A stretch of DNA of 64,000 bases from assembly GCF_040564635.1 (NCBI RefSeq), contig NZ_CP159837.1, forward strand, positions 7,055,001 to 7,119,000, in the 5' to 3' direction. The translations under genes and the position numbers were made by a program. Source of the stretch: Planktothricoides raciborskii GIHE-MW2 (GTDB taxonomy: Bacteria > Cyanobacteriota > Cyanobacteriia > Cyanobacteriales > Laspinemataceae). The notes beneath the pieces were generated by a model that searched no databases, had not been told where the DNA came from, and saw nothing but the letters and a program-made list of their open reading frames with translations. This document shows positions 47,706 through 56,784 of the stretch, one piece after another; positions within the stretch are counted from its first letter, which is position 1, and each line of letters begins with the position of its first letter.

Positions 47706-49820
47706 ATGATAGAACCCAAGCCAGAAATGAATTCAAAATATCATAAAAAATTAGGAAAATCGCTGTTTTCACCGGATGAGGTAAATTTCGCGATCGCGGC
47801 AATTTGTTCAACCACTTTGGGCTTATTCCTCAGCCTAGCCCTGGTAATTAAATCTGCTCCCAAAGAACCGGCAAGCGCCAACAAATTACCCAGCCAAACC
47901 GCCCCTCTCACCTTGGATGATATTGACAACATCATCCACCATAATCTCAACGCAAATTCCTCGAAATCACACCGCCTATCAACTAATAATTTATCCAGCC
48001 AAACAGGTATCAAAAAACAAGAGGCGATCGTTGATGAGATCCCCTCAACCGATAGCGGATCCAACGAGGGTTTAGAAGAGATTCCCCCAACCCCTCGTAA
48101 AAAGGGGGGCATTGAGTTATCATCCGCTGCCCCATCCGAAGGGATCCCCCCAACCCCCCGATCCAAGGGGGGCATTGAGTTATCATCCGCTGCCCCATCC
48201 GAAGAGATCCCCCCAACCCCCCGATCCAAGGGGGGCATTGAGTTATCATCCGCTGCCCCATCCGTTACCCCCATAAACGGAAATCAACCACTATTTCCTA
48301 TCTTAAAAACCGCTGTAAGATTCACCGGCAAACATTGGCTAGAAGAAATCACAACTGTTCGCCAAATTAAACAAGAAAATAAACCCCATGAATCAGCAAA
48401 AACCGCTGAACAAATTGCCCCATCTACGAGAAACGATCGCATTTTAGAATTAACCAGCCAAGATGCGATTATCTTATCATTACAAAATAATAGGGATATT
48501 AAAAATGCCTATTTACAAAGAATCATAGAACGCCAAGATTTAGCGATCGCCGAAGCTAAATTTACCCCGAATTTTACTCCGAGCGTTGAAGTGGTTTATA
48601 ATCGAAATCAAATAGGAGCGATCGCCACCAACCAGGGTGAATTTAACCTGGGAGCAAACTTAGTAGTAAAAATTCCCACGGGGGCAGAAATTTCGGCTAC
48701 TTGGGCGGGAGTAAGGCAAGCCCAAAATACTCTCGATTCTAGTACAATTGTAGATCAAAATAGCCTGGGACAAAATATTTCCCTGAATTTCACTCAGCCT
48801 CTATTAAGAAACTTTGGCACGGATATCAATCGAGCCTCGATTGAAATTGCGCGGCTGAATGAACAAGCGAATATTTTAAATTTGAAAAATACCTTAATTA
48901 ACAATATTACCATAACTTTGCGAGCTTATCGAAGTTTATTGCAAGCCCAAGAAGCGTTAAAAATTCAACAAATTGCCTTAGCCAGTACCCAAAGGCAATT
49001 AGAATCTATTGACGCTTTAATTGAAGCGGGAAGAAGAGCGAGAATAGATCGCACTCAAGCGGAAACAAATTTAGCTAATCGCCAACTCGACTTATTAGCT
49101 GCATCAAATCAGCTAGAAGCGGCAAAACTCGATCTAATCTCTATTTTAGATATTGACAAAACTATCCAAGTAGTTGCAATTGAACAACCGGCGATCAATC
49201 ACCGGGAATTAACTTCCTGGGATCGGGAATCCGCTCTAAGTATTTCCTTGGCAAACAATATCGATTATTTACAATCTCTGATTGATATTGAGATAGCCAA
49301 GATTGACTTATTGCTGGCGGAAAATAATCAAAAATGGGATTTAAGTCTCCAGGCTAATTATCTGAACAATTTAAGCAATAATACTGAGAATAACAATGAT
49401 TTGAGAGCAGGGATTTCCCTGAGTCGGACTTTTGGCGATCGCAGCTTAGACAGCGAAGTAGACCGCAGTAAAATTAAACTATAAATTGTGCAAAATACTT
49501 TAGAAGAACAACGGGAAGAATTAGAAATTAGCGTGATTAACGTTCTCCGGGATGTTGAGTTTAACTTACAGCAATTAGAGCAAGCTAAAAAAACCAGAGA
49601 ATTATCAGAACAGCAGCTAAAAAACGAACAAGATAAATTAAAATTAGGAGTAGGAAATACTCGGTTAATTGATGTGTTAGATTTTGAACAAGATTTAGTG
49701 AATGCTAAAAACCAAGAACTTAATGCGACCATAGCTTATCTAAATGCGTTAACTGATTTATATGCCACCCTGGGGATTACTTTAGACCAATGGGATATCA
49801 CCATTGAACCAGAAAATTAA
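47706..49820 (+). pseudogene. TolC-family outer-membrane protein with in-frame stop
   Basis: An outer-membrane channel for the efflux pump. The N-terminal anchor (FAIAAICSTTLGLFLSLALVI) is followed by a repeat-derived segment (about residues 125-188). Two outer-membrane efflux domains follow, with NLGANLVVKIPTGAEISATW and LNFTQPLLRNFGT. The frame meets TAA at 49482-49484 (after DRSKIKL) and continues in the same frame for 111 more codons with matching sequence, ending ITLDQWDITIEPEN. So there is one nonsense change, not a frameshift. ATG at 47706 is preferred to the ATT that opens the frame at 47682. Function is lost unless the stop is read through. Confidence 0.85.
48078..48266. repeat. 63-bp in-frame repeat, three copies, in the TolC-like gene
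   Basis: Units start at 48078, 48141 and 48204. Each holds a palindromic core (CCCCCGATCCAAGGGGGG) and encodes 21 residues such as IPPTPRSKGGIELSSAAPS. The core is of the same family as the insert in the methyltransferase gene. Confidence 0.93.
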
Positions 49821-50124
49821 CTAATTCGGCTATTGCTTGGGGAAACAGGAAACTAGCACAAAAAACCGATTTCTTTATCCCGGCAAAAGCTAACGCAAAA
49901 ACCGGGTACATAAACCGGTTTTTTTAAATTAAATTTAAGTAAATTTAAATTTTTATTTGAGGCAAAAATTAACGCAAAAAACCGTTTTTTTTTGTATCGC
50001 AGGTATGAATGATCCTAAAATATGAACCACTTCAGACACATAGGACACAAAGAGGAGAAACCTCGGTGTTCTCTGTGTCTGAAGTGGTTCATATTCCTTA
50101 CATGGAATCAGGATCGATCTCTAA
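49821..50124. repeat. Intergenic region with a 75-nt long-stem hairpin
   Basis: AAACCGGTTT-type repeats (about 49862-49925, 49975-49990) precede a hairpin at 50020-50094. Its two perfect 21-base arms (starting ATATGAACCACTTCAG) enclose a 33-nt loop that itself contains GAGG/CCTC. No gene is present. Confidence 0.9.
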
Positions 50125-50792
50125 TTACCAGAGTTTTTCTGCAAGGCGATTTGCCTGTTGGCGTTCGGTTTCTGCCCGTTCTTCTGCCTGTTGGCGTTCC
50201 GTATCTAATTCAATATAAGTGGAGAACTTGCGGCCATCAGGACGATAAAGTTCTAACCCTTCATCCCCCATGTGAAAACCTACACCTAAGCGCGGAGAAA
50301 CCCAACCCTTGTGGTTTCAATCGGTTCTAATTGATTTTCCTTTCTCATCCAGCCACAGAAGTCTATTTTATCCGGGTCATAAATATAGTATTCCTCCACC
50401 CCATAGCGCTGATAAAATTCCAGTTTTTTCGCCATTTCCGTTAAGGTATTCTCCGGAGGTAACACATCAAAAACTACTTGATGGGGAATATTATCCTCTT
50501 GCCATTGTAAATAAAAACCGCGTTTTCCCTTGGGTCGCCCAAAAGCTACCATTGTATCTGGGGCTACCCGAATTTTATTTTTGCCTTCTACAGGATACCA
50601 AAGTAAATATCCCGCAACAAATACATTTAGATCGTCTTTAAATAGGGCATCGATTACCCATTGAATCGTCACAATCCAGCGAAATTGTTTCGTGTTATCT
50701 GCCATTGGTTGACCGTCGCTTTCTGGATAGATGATTTTCGTCTGTAGGGGAGATTCGCGAATCTCCCCTACATTCAGAATTTCCGTAACCAT
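50125..50792 (-). pseudogene. Uma2-family endonuclease, frameshifted
   Basis: PD-(D/E)xK-fold protein of the Uma2/DUF820 family, abundant in cyanobacteria. ATG at 50792 has AGGAGG five bases upstream. The first 160 codons contain FVAGYLLWYPVEG, RVAPDTMVAFGRPKG, QVVFDVLPPEN (the usual catalytic Glu is Asp) and FYQRYGVEEYYIYDP. After IETT near 50310 the frame stops. The sequence resumes in another frame as GWVSPRLGVGFHMGDEGLEL and ends in a glutamine-rich tail at TAA 50125-50127. A 30-bp palindrome (50743-50772) forms codons 7-17 of the gene. Confidence 0.83.
50743..50772. repeat. Perfect 30-bp palindrome inside the Uma2 gene start
   Basis: TGTAGGGGAGATTCG followed by its exact reverse complement. 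It reads VGEIRESPLQT in the Uma2 frame. It belongs to the GTAGGGG...CCCCTAC family seen at 19.2-20.6, 24.6, 39.0, 52.4 and 63.6 kb. Confidence 0.95.
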
Positions 50793-50955
50793 TGCTGCCT
50801 CCTAAGTTTTTTGTTATATATTTTTTCCTAAAAAAATATAATTTTAGTGGTTAAATTCACAATAAATTTGATAAAATTTAAACCACATAATTTCTACAGT
50901 AAGAGGCTAAAAATCGGTTTGTTTCTGAAATAGATTAATTTATTCTGATGTTTTT

Positions 50956-52428
50956 ATGAAAATTGAAATCAAAAATATCTCCAAAACTTTTGGCAATTTG
51001 CGGGCAAATAATGATATTTCCCTGACCGTGGCAGCGGGAACAATTCACGGTATTTTAGGGGAAAATGGCGCGGGCAAAAGTACCCTGGTGAAAATATTAA
51101 CCGGCTATCTTCGCCGCGACCAAGGAGAAATTTTGCTGGGCGATCGCCCAGTGAATATTCAAACTCCCATAGATGCCATGAAAGCGGGAATTGGAATGTT
51201 ACACCAAGACCCCCTAGATTTTCCCTCGTTGTCGGTCTGGGAAAATTTTATTATCGGCAAATCCGGGAAATTTTTGATCAACCTGCGTCAAATTATCCGG
51301 GAATTTCACCAATTATCTTATCAATTTCAGTTTGAGTTAGATGTGAATGAACAATTAGGCAATTTGACCGTGGGAGAACGGCAGCAAGTGGAAATTTTGC
51401 GGTTATTATCTTTGGGGGTGAAAACCCTGATTTTGGATGAACCAACCACGGGAATTTCTCCTGCCCAAAAAACCGCTTTGTTTGCGGCGATGAAGCAATT
51501 AGCCGCCCAAGGTAAGTCAGTAATTTTTGTTTCCCATAAATTAGAAGATGTGGAAATATTGTGCGATCGCCTTACCGTGATGCGCCAAGGTCAAATCGTT
51601 GGTCATCGAGAACTTCCTTGCCCCGAAGACCAATTAATCTCGATGATATTTGGGCGGCAACTGGCTAAACCCATTAAACCGAAAACCGCAGGAAATACCA
51701 TCAGATTACAACTAAACAATATTACCTTAAAAAGTGATTATTTGCAAATAAAAATTGAAGAACTACAGGTAAAAGCGGGAGAAGTTATCGGCCTCGCCGG
51801 ATTAGCCGGAAGTGGGCAACAATTACTGCTTCAGCTATGTGCCGGACTGAGGCGATCGCCCACCGGAACCCTTTATATTAATAGTCAACCAATGACCCAG
51901 GAACCCTACGAAAATTACCGGCAAGCGGGGGTCGCATATTGTCCCGCCGATCGCCTCAAAGATGGCCTAATTCCCGGATTATCCATTCAAGAACATATCG
52001 CCTTAAAAAATCAACGGCATCACGGGTTAATTCCTTGGGCAAAAATCGGCCAAAAAACCGCAGAAGCGATCGCTCAATTTTCCATTCGCGGTCAACCCCA
52101 AACCCCGGTAGAAAAATTATCGGGCGGCAACCAACAACGCACCCAATTAGCTTTATTGCCTAGTCCCTTAAATTTACTCTTAATGGAATATCCCACCAGA
52201 GGCTTAGACATGGAATCGGTTTTATGGGTTTGGCAACAACTAATTGCCCGCTGCCAAACGGGCACGGCAATTTTATTTACCTCGGCTGACTTAGATGAAA
52301 TCATGCAATATAGCGATCGGGTGATCGTGTTCAGTAATGGCCAAATTTCCCCAGCCATTCCCGTCGAAAAACTCACCCTAGATCGACTCGGTAAAATGAT
52401 CGGCGCTAAATTTTCTAGCCTGGGATAA
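50956..52428 (+). CDS. Nucleoside-type ABC transporter ATPase, two NBDs
   Basis: A 490-residue cytoplasmic motor of the family that powers BMP-type importers. The first nucleotide-binding domain is complete: GENGAGKSTLVK, a LTVGERQQVEI signature and LILDEPTTG. The second has the usual altered P-loop (GLAGSGQQLLLQL) with signature LSGGNQQR and LLMEYPTRGLD. The double domain matches RbsA/YufO-like ATPases. No permease gene is adjacent; the permease at 39155 and receptor at 24668 match in family. The isochorismatase-like and cupin genes follow. Confidence 0.92.
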   Translation: MKIEIKNISKTFGNLRANNDISLTVAAGTIHGILGENGAGKSTLVKILTGYLRRDQGEILLGDRPVNIQTPIDAMKAGIGMLHQDPLDFPSLSVWENFIIGKSGKFLINLRQIIREFHQLSYQFQFELDVNEQLGNLTVGERQQVEILRLLSLGVKTLILDEPTTGISPAQKTALFAAMKQLAAQGKSVIFVSHKLEDVEILCDRLTVMRQGQIVGHRELPCPEDQLISMIFGRQLAKPIKPKTAGNTIRLQLNNITLKSDYLQIKIEELQVKAGEVIGLAGLAGSGQQLLLQLCAGLRRSPTGTLYINSQPMTQEPYENYRQAGVAYCPADRLKDGLIPGLSIQEHIALKNQRHHGLIPWAKIGQKTAEAIAQFSIRGQPQTPVEKLSGGNQQRTQLALLPSPLNLLLMEYPTRGLDMESVLWVWQQLIARCQTGTAILFTSADLDEIMQYSDRVIVFSNGQISPAIPVEKLTLDRLGKMIGAKFSSLG

Positions 52429-52432
52429 AAAT

Positions 52433-52535
52433 GTAGGGGCGCTTCGGCTGGCGCCCCCAGGGCGACTGACACAATTTAGGGTCGCCCTGGGGGCGCCCCT
52501 ACGGACAAAATTAGGGGCGCTTCGGCTGGCGCCCT
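52433..52535. repeat. GC-rich palindromes after the ABC ATPase
   Basis: GTAGGGGCGC...GGCGCC and an exact 17-bp inverted pair (52450-52466 with 52481-52497, GGCGCCCCCAGGGCGAC) flank a 14-nt loop. A further TAGGGGCGCTTCGGCTGGCG copy follows. Probably a repeat that doubles as terminator. Confidence 0.88.
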
Positions 52536-52655
52536 TACAAGCAAAAGCAATCAGGCGATCGCACTCAGCCCAATTATGGCAATTATTGTTAGCAAAACTT
52601 AATAATATTTGCTGTTCATTCCTCCCTATAAACGCTACAATTTCCAGAAACCCCA

Positions 52656-52782
52656 GAAATATACTTGGTGAATATACTTGGTGAATATACTTGGTGAATA
52701 TACTTGGTGAATATACTTGGTGAATATATTTGGCGAATATATTTGGCGAATATATTTGGTGAATATATTTGGTGAATATATC
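52656..52782. repeat. 13-bp tandem array AATATACTTGGTG
   Basis: About nine copies. The unit drifts from ATACTTGGTG to ATATTTGGCG and back to ATATTTGGTG along the array, so sub-variants cluster. 13 bp is not a codon multiple. The reverse-strand frames through it (YIHQVYSPSIF) are by-products. Confidence 0.92.
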
Positions 52783-52830
52783 TTGTTGTCTTTTGACCGT
52801 CCTTCGCTTCTGCAACCACCCCATTCTTAA

Positions 52831-53040
52831 GCCCCCTTTGATAAAGGGGGGTTGGGGCGATCGATGCTGATTTATCTGTAGCAATGTTTTATGAATTTAG
52901 CAGTCATGGGTCTTTCCCAACCAACCACCAACCACCAACCACCAACCACCAACCACCCCAACCCCCCCCTTCGATCACCATCGGGCTAGGGGGGCGACCG
53001 CCATCGGCCACCAACCACCAACCACCAATCCATCAAATTA
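52831..53040. repeat. CCCCCTTT/AAAGGGGGG hairpin and ACCAACC array
   Basis: CCCCCTTTGATAAAGGGGGG hairpin (about 52833-52852), then ACCAACC units, a CCCCCCCTTCGATCACC...GGGGGG element and more ACCAACC units up to the next gene. No coding content. Confidence 0.8.
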
Positions 53041-53057
53041 TCTAAAAAATAAAACCC

Positions 53058-53825
53058 ATGAAGCAACCACTAAAAACATTAGGAACGCCCCCAAATGCTT
53101 GGGCGGTTAATGAGGAAATTGCCGATATTACTCGGCCTCCCTTAGAGCCCAAACTGGTGACATTGCCAACGGAAACAAAAACCCTAAAAATAGACTTAGC
53201 CAAAGCAGCCATTATCGTCATTGATATGCAGAATGACTTCTGTCATCCTGATGGTTGGTTAGCCCATATTGGCGTCGATATCACCCCAGCCAGAACCCCA
53301 ATTCAACCGTTACAAAATCTACTGCCAGAACTAAGAAAAGCCAATATTCCAGTTATTTGGTTAAACTGGGGAAACCGTCCAGATTTACTAAATATTAGTG
53401 CCGGACTTTTGCACGTTTATAACCCCACAGGAGAGGGGGTGGGTTTAGCCGATCCTTTACCGAAAAATGGGGCTCCGGTACTCACATTAGGCAGTTGGGC
53501 AGCAGCGGTTGTCGATGAATTAGAACCAAAACCAGAAGATATTAGGGTCGATAAATACCGAATGAGTGGATTTTGGGATACTCCCCTCGATAGCATATTA
53601 AGAAACCTAGGCAAAACCACATTATTTTTTGCGGGAGTGAATGCGGATCAATGTGTAATGACGACTTTGCAAGATGCCAACTTTTTAGGCTATGACTGTA
53701 TTTTAGTCACCGATTGTACGGCCACCACTTCCCCAGAATATTGCTGGCAAGCCACCCTTTATAATGTGAAACAATGCTTTGGCTTTGTAGCAAATTCTCA
53801 AGCTATTTTAAATGCGATTAATTAA
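53058..53825 (+). CDS. Isochorismatase-family cysteine hydrolase
   Basis: A 255-residue hydrolase of the nicotinamidase/RutB/biuretase superfamily, which splits amide or ureido bonds. The triad is visible: Asp in VIDMQNDFCHPDG, Lys in VDKYRMSGFWDTPLD, Cys in AGVNADQCVMTT. The C-terminus has CTATTSPEYC. The substrate cannot be named. The cupin gene follows in the same direction, and a nucleoside-type ABC ATPase precedes it, which suggests use of a pyrimidine- or amide-derived nitrogen compound. Confidence 0.9.
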   Translation: MKQPLKTLGTPPNAWAVNEEIADITRPPLEPKLVTLPTETKTLKIDLAKAAIIVIDMQNDFCHPDGWLAHIGVDITPARTPIQPLQNLLPELRKANIPVIWLNWGNRPDLLNISAGLLHVYNPTGEGVGLADPLPKNGAPVLTLGSWAAAVVDELEPKPEDIRVDKYRMSGFWDTPLDSILRNLGKTTLFFAGVNADQCVMTTLQDANFLGYDCILVTDCTATTSPEYCWQATLYNVKQCFGFVANSQAILNAIN

Positions 53826-53956
53826 TTTAAATAATTGGTTGTTAATTATTATTTATTCTTTATTGTTTATTAAATATATGATTAGTAAATGACCAATAAA
53901 CAATAATTAATAATCTGATATTTTCAGATAAAAAGCATAAATAATATCAAGAAAAT

Positions 53957-54388
53957 ATGAATAAAATTTGTATGATTCCCGTGGTTAAAAGCCCAAAAGA
54001 ATATCAAGTTTATAAAATTAGTCCAAAGGATACGAATCGATTAGCCATTGTCTTCGATCCAAATAATGCAAATATGTCCTTAGCGGTTTGTGTGGAAATT
54101 TTTGATATCGGAGGAAAAACCCCACCAAATCGACATACGATGGCCGTAGAAATGTTTTATATTCTCCAAGGAGAGGGCATGGCGATTTGTGATGGCAAAC
54201 AAGTGCAAATTCAAGCCGGGGATAGCTTGTTAGTTCCCCCCACAGGAATCCATGAAATTATTAATACGGGTTCGACTCGCTTGTATGCGTTATGTGTGAT
54301 GGTGCCTAATGAAGATTTTATAGAATTAATTAGAAGTGGGATTCCTATGGAATTAGATGAGGAAGATTTGCAAGTGTTGCGACGTTAA
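53957..54388 (+). CDS. Cupin-domain protein
   Basis: A 143-residue protein with one small beta-barrel. Metal-site residues show in GKTPPNRHTMAVEMFYILQGEGMA (one His plus Glu), and the second motif is AGDSLLVPPTGIHEIINTG. No signal peptide. Proteins of this type accompany amide and ureide pathway enzymes but also many others. It probably shares a transcript with the isochorismatase-like gene 130 bp upstream. Confidence 0.85.
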   Translation: MNKICMIPVVKSPKEYQVYKISPKDTNRLAIVFDPNNANMSLAVCVEIFDIGGKTPPNRHTMAVEMFYILQGEGMAICDGKQVQIQAGDSLLVPPTGIHEIINTGSTRLYALCVMVPNEDFIELIRSGIPMELDEEDLQVLRR

Positions 54389-54750
54389 AATTCCGGGGTT
54401 ATGTAGTTATATTAGTTGTTTTAATAAAGTCATATAAACTATCCCGTAAATATAGCGAATAACAATTTTTTTTGATATAAAAATTAGCCAGGGGATGATT
54501 GTTATTGGATTATTTCCAGAACAATTATGCCTTAGCCCAGACGGTTGAATGACCAGATAACGACCAGATAACGACCAGATAATGACCAGTAAAACTTTTG
54601 GGCAGACTAACACCCCCGCCCTAAAAGTTGATGGAAGAGAGGGGATTAGATGCGGAAATCATGCGTTATGTCTTCGCTTTCAGAAAAATTTTGGTGAAAT
54701 TCACAAAAAATGTGCGAATATATAGATAAAAAATTTTGCCAAACGGGTTC
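54389..54750. other. Intergenic region with an 11-bp tandem array
   Basis: About four GACCAGATAAC units at 54551-54589. No gene, RNA or strong hairpin is seen in the 362 bp. The promoter for the glycosyltransferase must lie here. Confidence 0.6.
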
Positions 54751-55938
54751 ATGAAAATTCTGGTATTAAGTTGGGAGTTTCCACCAAGAATTGTCGGGGG
54801 GATTGCTCGCCATGTGGCGGAGTTATATCCAGAGTTGGTCAAACTAGGACATGAAATCTATTTGATTACGGTGGAGTTTGGCCAAGCACCCTTGTATGAG
54901 GTGGTGGAAGGGATCCATGTACATCGCGTACCTGTGCGATCCGGTCACGACTTTTTCCAGTGGGTGGCAAATATGAACGATAGCATGGGAGAGTTGGGGG
55001 GCAAGCTGCTAGGAGAATCCGGTTCCTTTGATCTGATTCATGGCCATGATTGGTTGGTCTCCGATGCCGCGATCGCCCTCAAATATCACTTTAAACTGCC
55101 GTTAGTAGCCACCATTCATGCCACAGAATACGGGCGATACAATGGTTTACATAACCAGACTCACTATTATATCCACGGAAAAGAGTCTCACTTAGCCCAT
55201 GAAGCATGGCGCATTATTGTCTGTAGTCACTATATGCGACAGGAGATGCAACGGGCGTTTCACAGTCCTTGGGATAAAATTGATGTGATCTATAATGGGA
55301 TTCGCCCTGAGAAAAAACCCTTATTGCATGAGTTTGATGCTGGGAATTTCCGCCGCCGCTTTGCCAATGATGACCAACAAATTGTCTATTATGTAGGACG
55401 CATGACCCATGAAAAAGGCATCTCCGTGCTACTCAGTGCCGCACCCAAAGTCCTTTGGGAAATGGGCGGTCACGTCAAATTTGTGATTGTCGGTGGTGGC
55501 AATACTGATAGCTTAAAATTTCTTGCCTGGAATTTGGGAATTTGGGATCACTGCTATTTCACCGGATTTATGTCCGATGATGACTTACACAAATTCCAAA
55601 CGATCGCCAATTGTGCTGTTTTTCCCAGTCTGTACGAACCTTTTGGGATTGTCGCCCTGGAAAGCTTCGCGGCTAGGGTGCCAGTGGTCGTTTCCAATAC
55701 TGGGGGCTTACCAGAGGTCGTCCAACATACGCAAACGGGGATTGTCACTGAGGCAAATAACTCTGATTCTTTAGCCTGGGGCATTTTGGAAGTGCTAAAA
55801 AATCCCGGATACCGACAGTGGTTGGTTGATAATGCTTATGCGGATTTACAGTGGCGCTTTAACTGGGCAAAACTCGCGAAACAAACTGAGAGAGTTTATC
55901 AACAAGTGGTGACAGAGCGATCGCAGGTCGAATGGTAA
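54751..55938 (+). CDS. GT4-family glycosyltransferase
   Basis: A 395-residue GT-B enzyme transferring sugar from a nucleotide donor. The N-terminal domain has KILVLSWEFPPRIVGGIARHV and HGHDWLVSDAAIALK, as in glycogen-synthase-like GT4 proteins. The C-terminal domain has VYYVGRMTHEKGI and the EX7E motif EPFGIVALE followed by VSNTGGLPEVV. Soluble. ATG at 54751 is preferred to the TTG five codons upstream because family members start MKILVLSWE. The acceptor is unknown; polysaccharide or glycogen metabolism are both plausible. Confidence 0.92.
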   Translation: MKILVLSWEFPPRIVGGIARHVAELYPELVKLGHEIYLITVEFGQAPLYEVVEGIHVHRVPVRSGHDFFQWVANMNDSMGELGGKLLGESGSFDLIHGHDWLVSDAAIALKYHFKLPLVATIHATEYGRYNGLHNQTHYYIHGKESHLAHEAWRIIVCSHYMRQEMQRAFHSPWDKIDVIYNGIRPEKKPLLHEFDAGNFRRRFANDDQQIVYYVGRMTHEKGISVLLSAAPKVLWEMGGHVKFVIVGGGNTDSLKFLAWNLGIWDHCYFTGFMSDDDLHKFQTIANCAVFPSLYEPFGIVALESFAARVPVVVSNTGGLPEVVQHTQTGIVTEANNSDSLAWGILEVLKNPGYRQWLVDNAYADLQWRFNWAKLAKQTERVYQQVVTERSQVEW

Positions 55939-56040
55939 TACTGGTGGTCATGCTGGTAATATTTTCTGGCCAAATTGCTTAGTGATCCTGTTGGTCAAAT
56001 GTGGCTTTTTTCTGTCTTGTCGCCGATAAAAACAGCAGTC

Positions 56041-56124
56041 ATCTGCCTGATTATTCTGCCTGATTATTCTGCCTGATTATTCTGCCTGATTATTCTGCCT
56101 GATTATTCTGCCTGATTATTCTGT
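56041..56124. repeat. 13-bp tandem array CTGCCTGATTATT
   Basis: Six copies ending just before the damaged small gene at 56150. The unit length equals that of the array at 52.7 kb but the sequence is unrelated. Confidence 0.92.
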
Positions 56125-56149
56125 ATGAAAATACCAGCAATTCTATTTC

Positions 56150-56491
56150 TCGAAACGCTTATTACCAACCGCCGCGATCGGGCTGACCCTAATTTCCAGT
56201 TATGCTCGAAACCTCGATCGCCAAACCAGGGATATTCAGGATTCAGTCCCCAGAGAAGTCAGCCAAGGTAGTGACTCAAACTGGAGACAAATGAATCGGG
56301 ACGAAGAAGCCCAAGGGTGGGATTATATTTTAAATAGTCCTTTGGGAATTGCTGCCCTGAATCAATTGACGATTGACGGTTTTATCAGTCCAGTCTGTAA
56401 AAAAAATTCTATCTTAATGAAGAATTTGGGGTATTTCAAAGCTTACTCCAGGTCAAATGTCGAGACCCCCTTGGGGTTTCAATTGCCTTAG
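56150..56491 (+). pseudogene. Small secreted protein that has lost its start codon
   Basis: One frame of 113 codons runs from TCG at 56150 to TAG/TAA-type stop at 56491. It reads KRLLPTAAIGLTLISSYA, a clear signal peptide, then a mature part with NRDEEAQGWDYILNSPLGIAAL. No ATG, GTG or TTG lies in frame between the preceding TGA and the signal peptide; the codon expected to be ATG is TCG. The first internal ATG (56291) falls behind the signal. The protein family is not recognised. Probably dead, or initiated from a non-canonical codon. Confidence 0.55.
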
Positions 56492-56784
56492 CTTATGATG
56501 AAATACGAGTCATATTTAACCGCTTTGAAAGCAATATAAAAATGAATTTAAGCGTTTTTTTAGGCCATAAATGCCGCCATAAATTCGTTTAAAATATTGA
56601 AATAACCTATATCGAATTATCCGAACAAATCTTAGATATAACAATTGTTTTGATTAATTAGGAGGAGTAATAATCGGTTAGTAGTATTCGGATGATTCCA
56701 GCCCCAAATAACCTCGAAAAAAATCAAGCAACAATTAAAATCTCTATCAAGACAGCCAAAATAATAATTTAAAATTAACCGGCC
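56492..56784. other. AT-rich intergenic region
   Basis: This 293-bp stretch upstream of a kinase gene contains TTAGGAGGAGTAATAATCGG near 56660, which looks like a ribosome site but has no frame after it. Nothing else is recognised. Confidence 0.4.

Noticed and set aside
52378-52884. Two long reverse frames between ABC ATPase and isochorismatase genes
   Set aside because: Their sequence is YIHQVYSPSIF-like translation of the 13-bp array and of palindromes.
54407-54613. 68-codon reverse frame
   Set aside because: Hydrophobic by AT-rich composition, overlaps the 11-bp array, no ribosome site.
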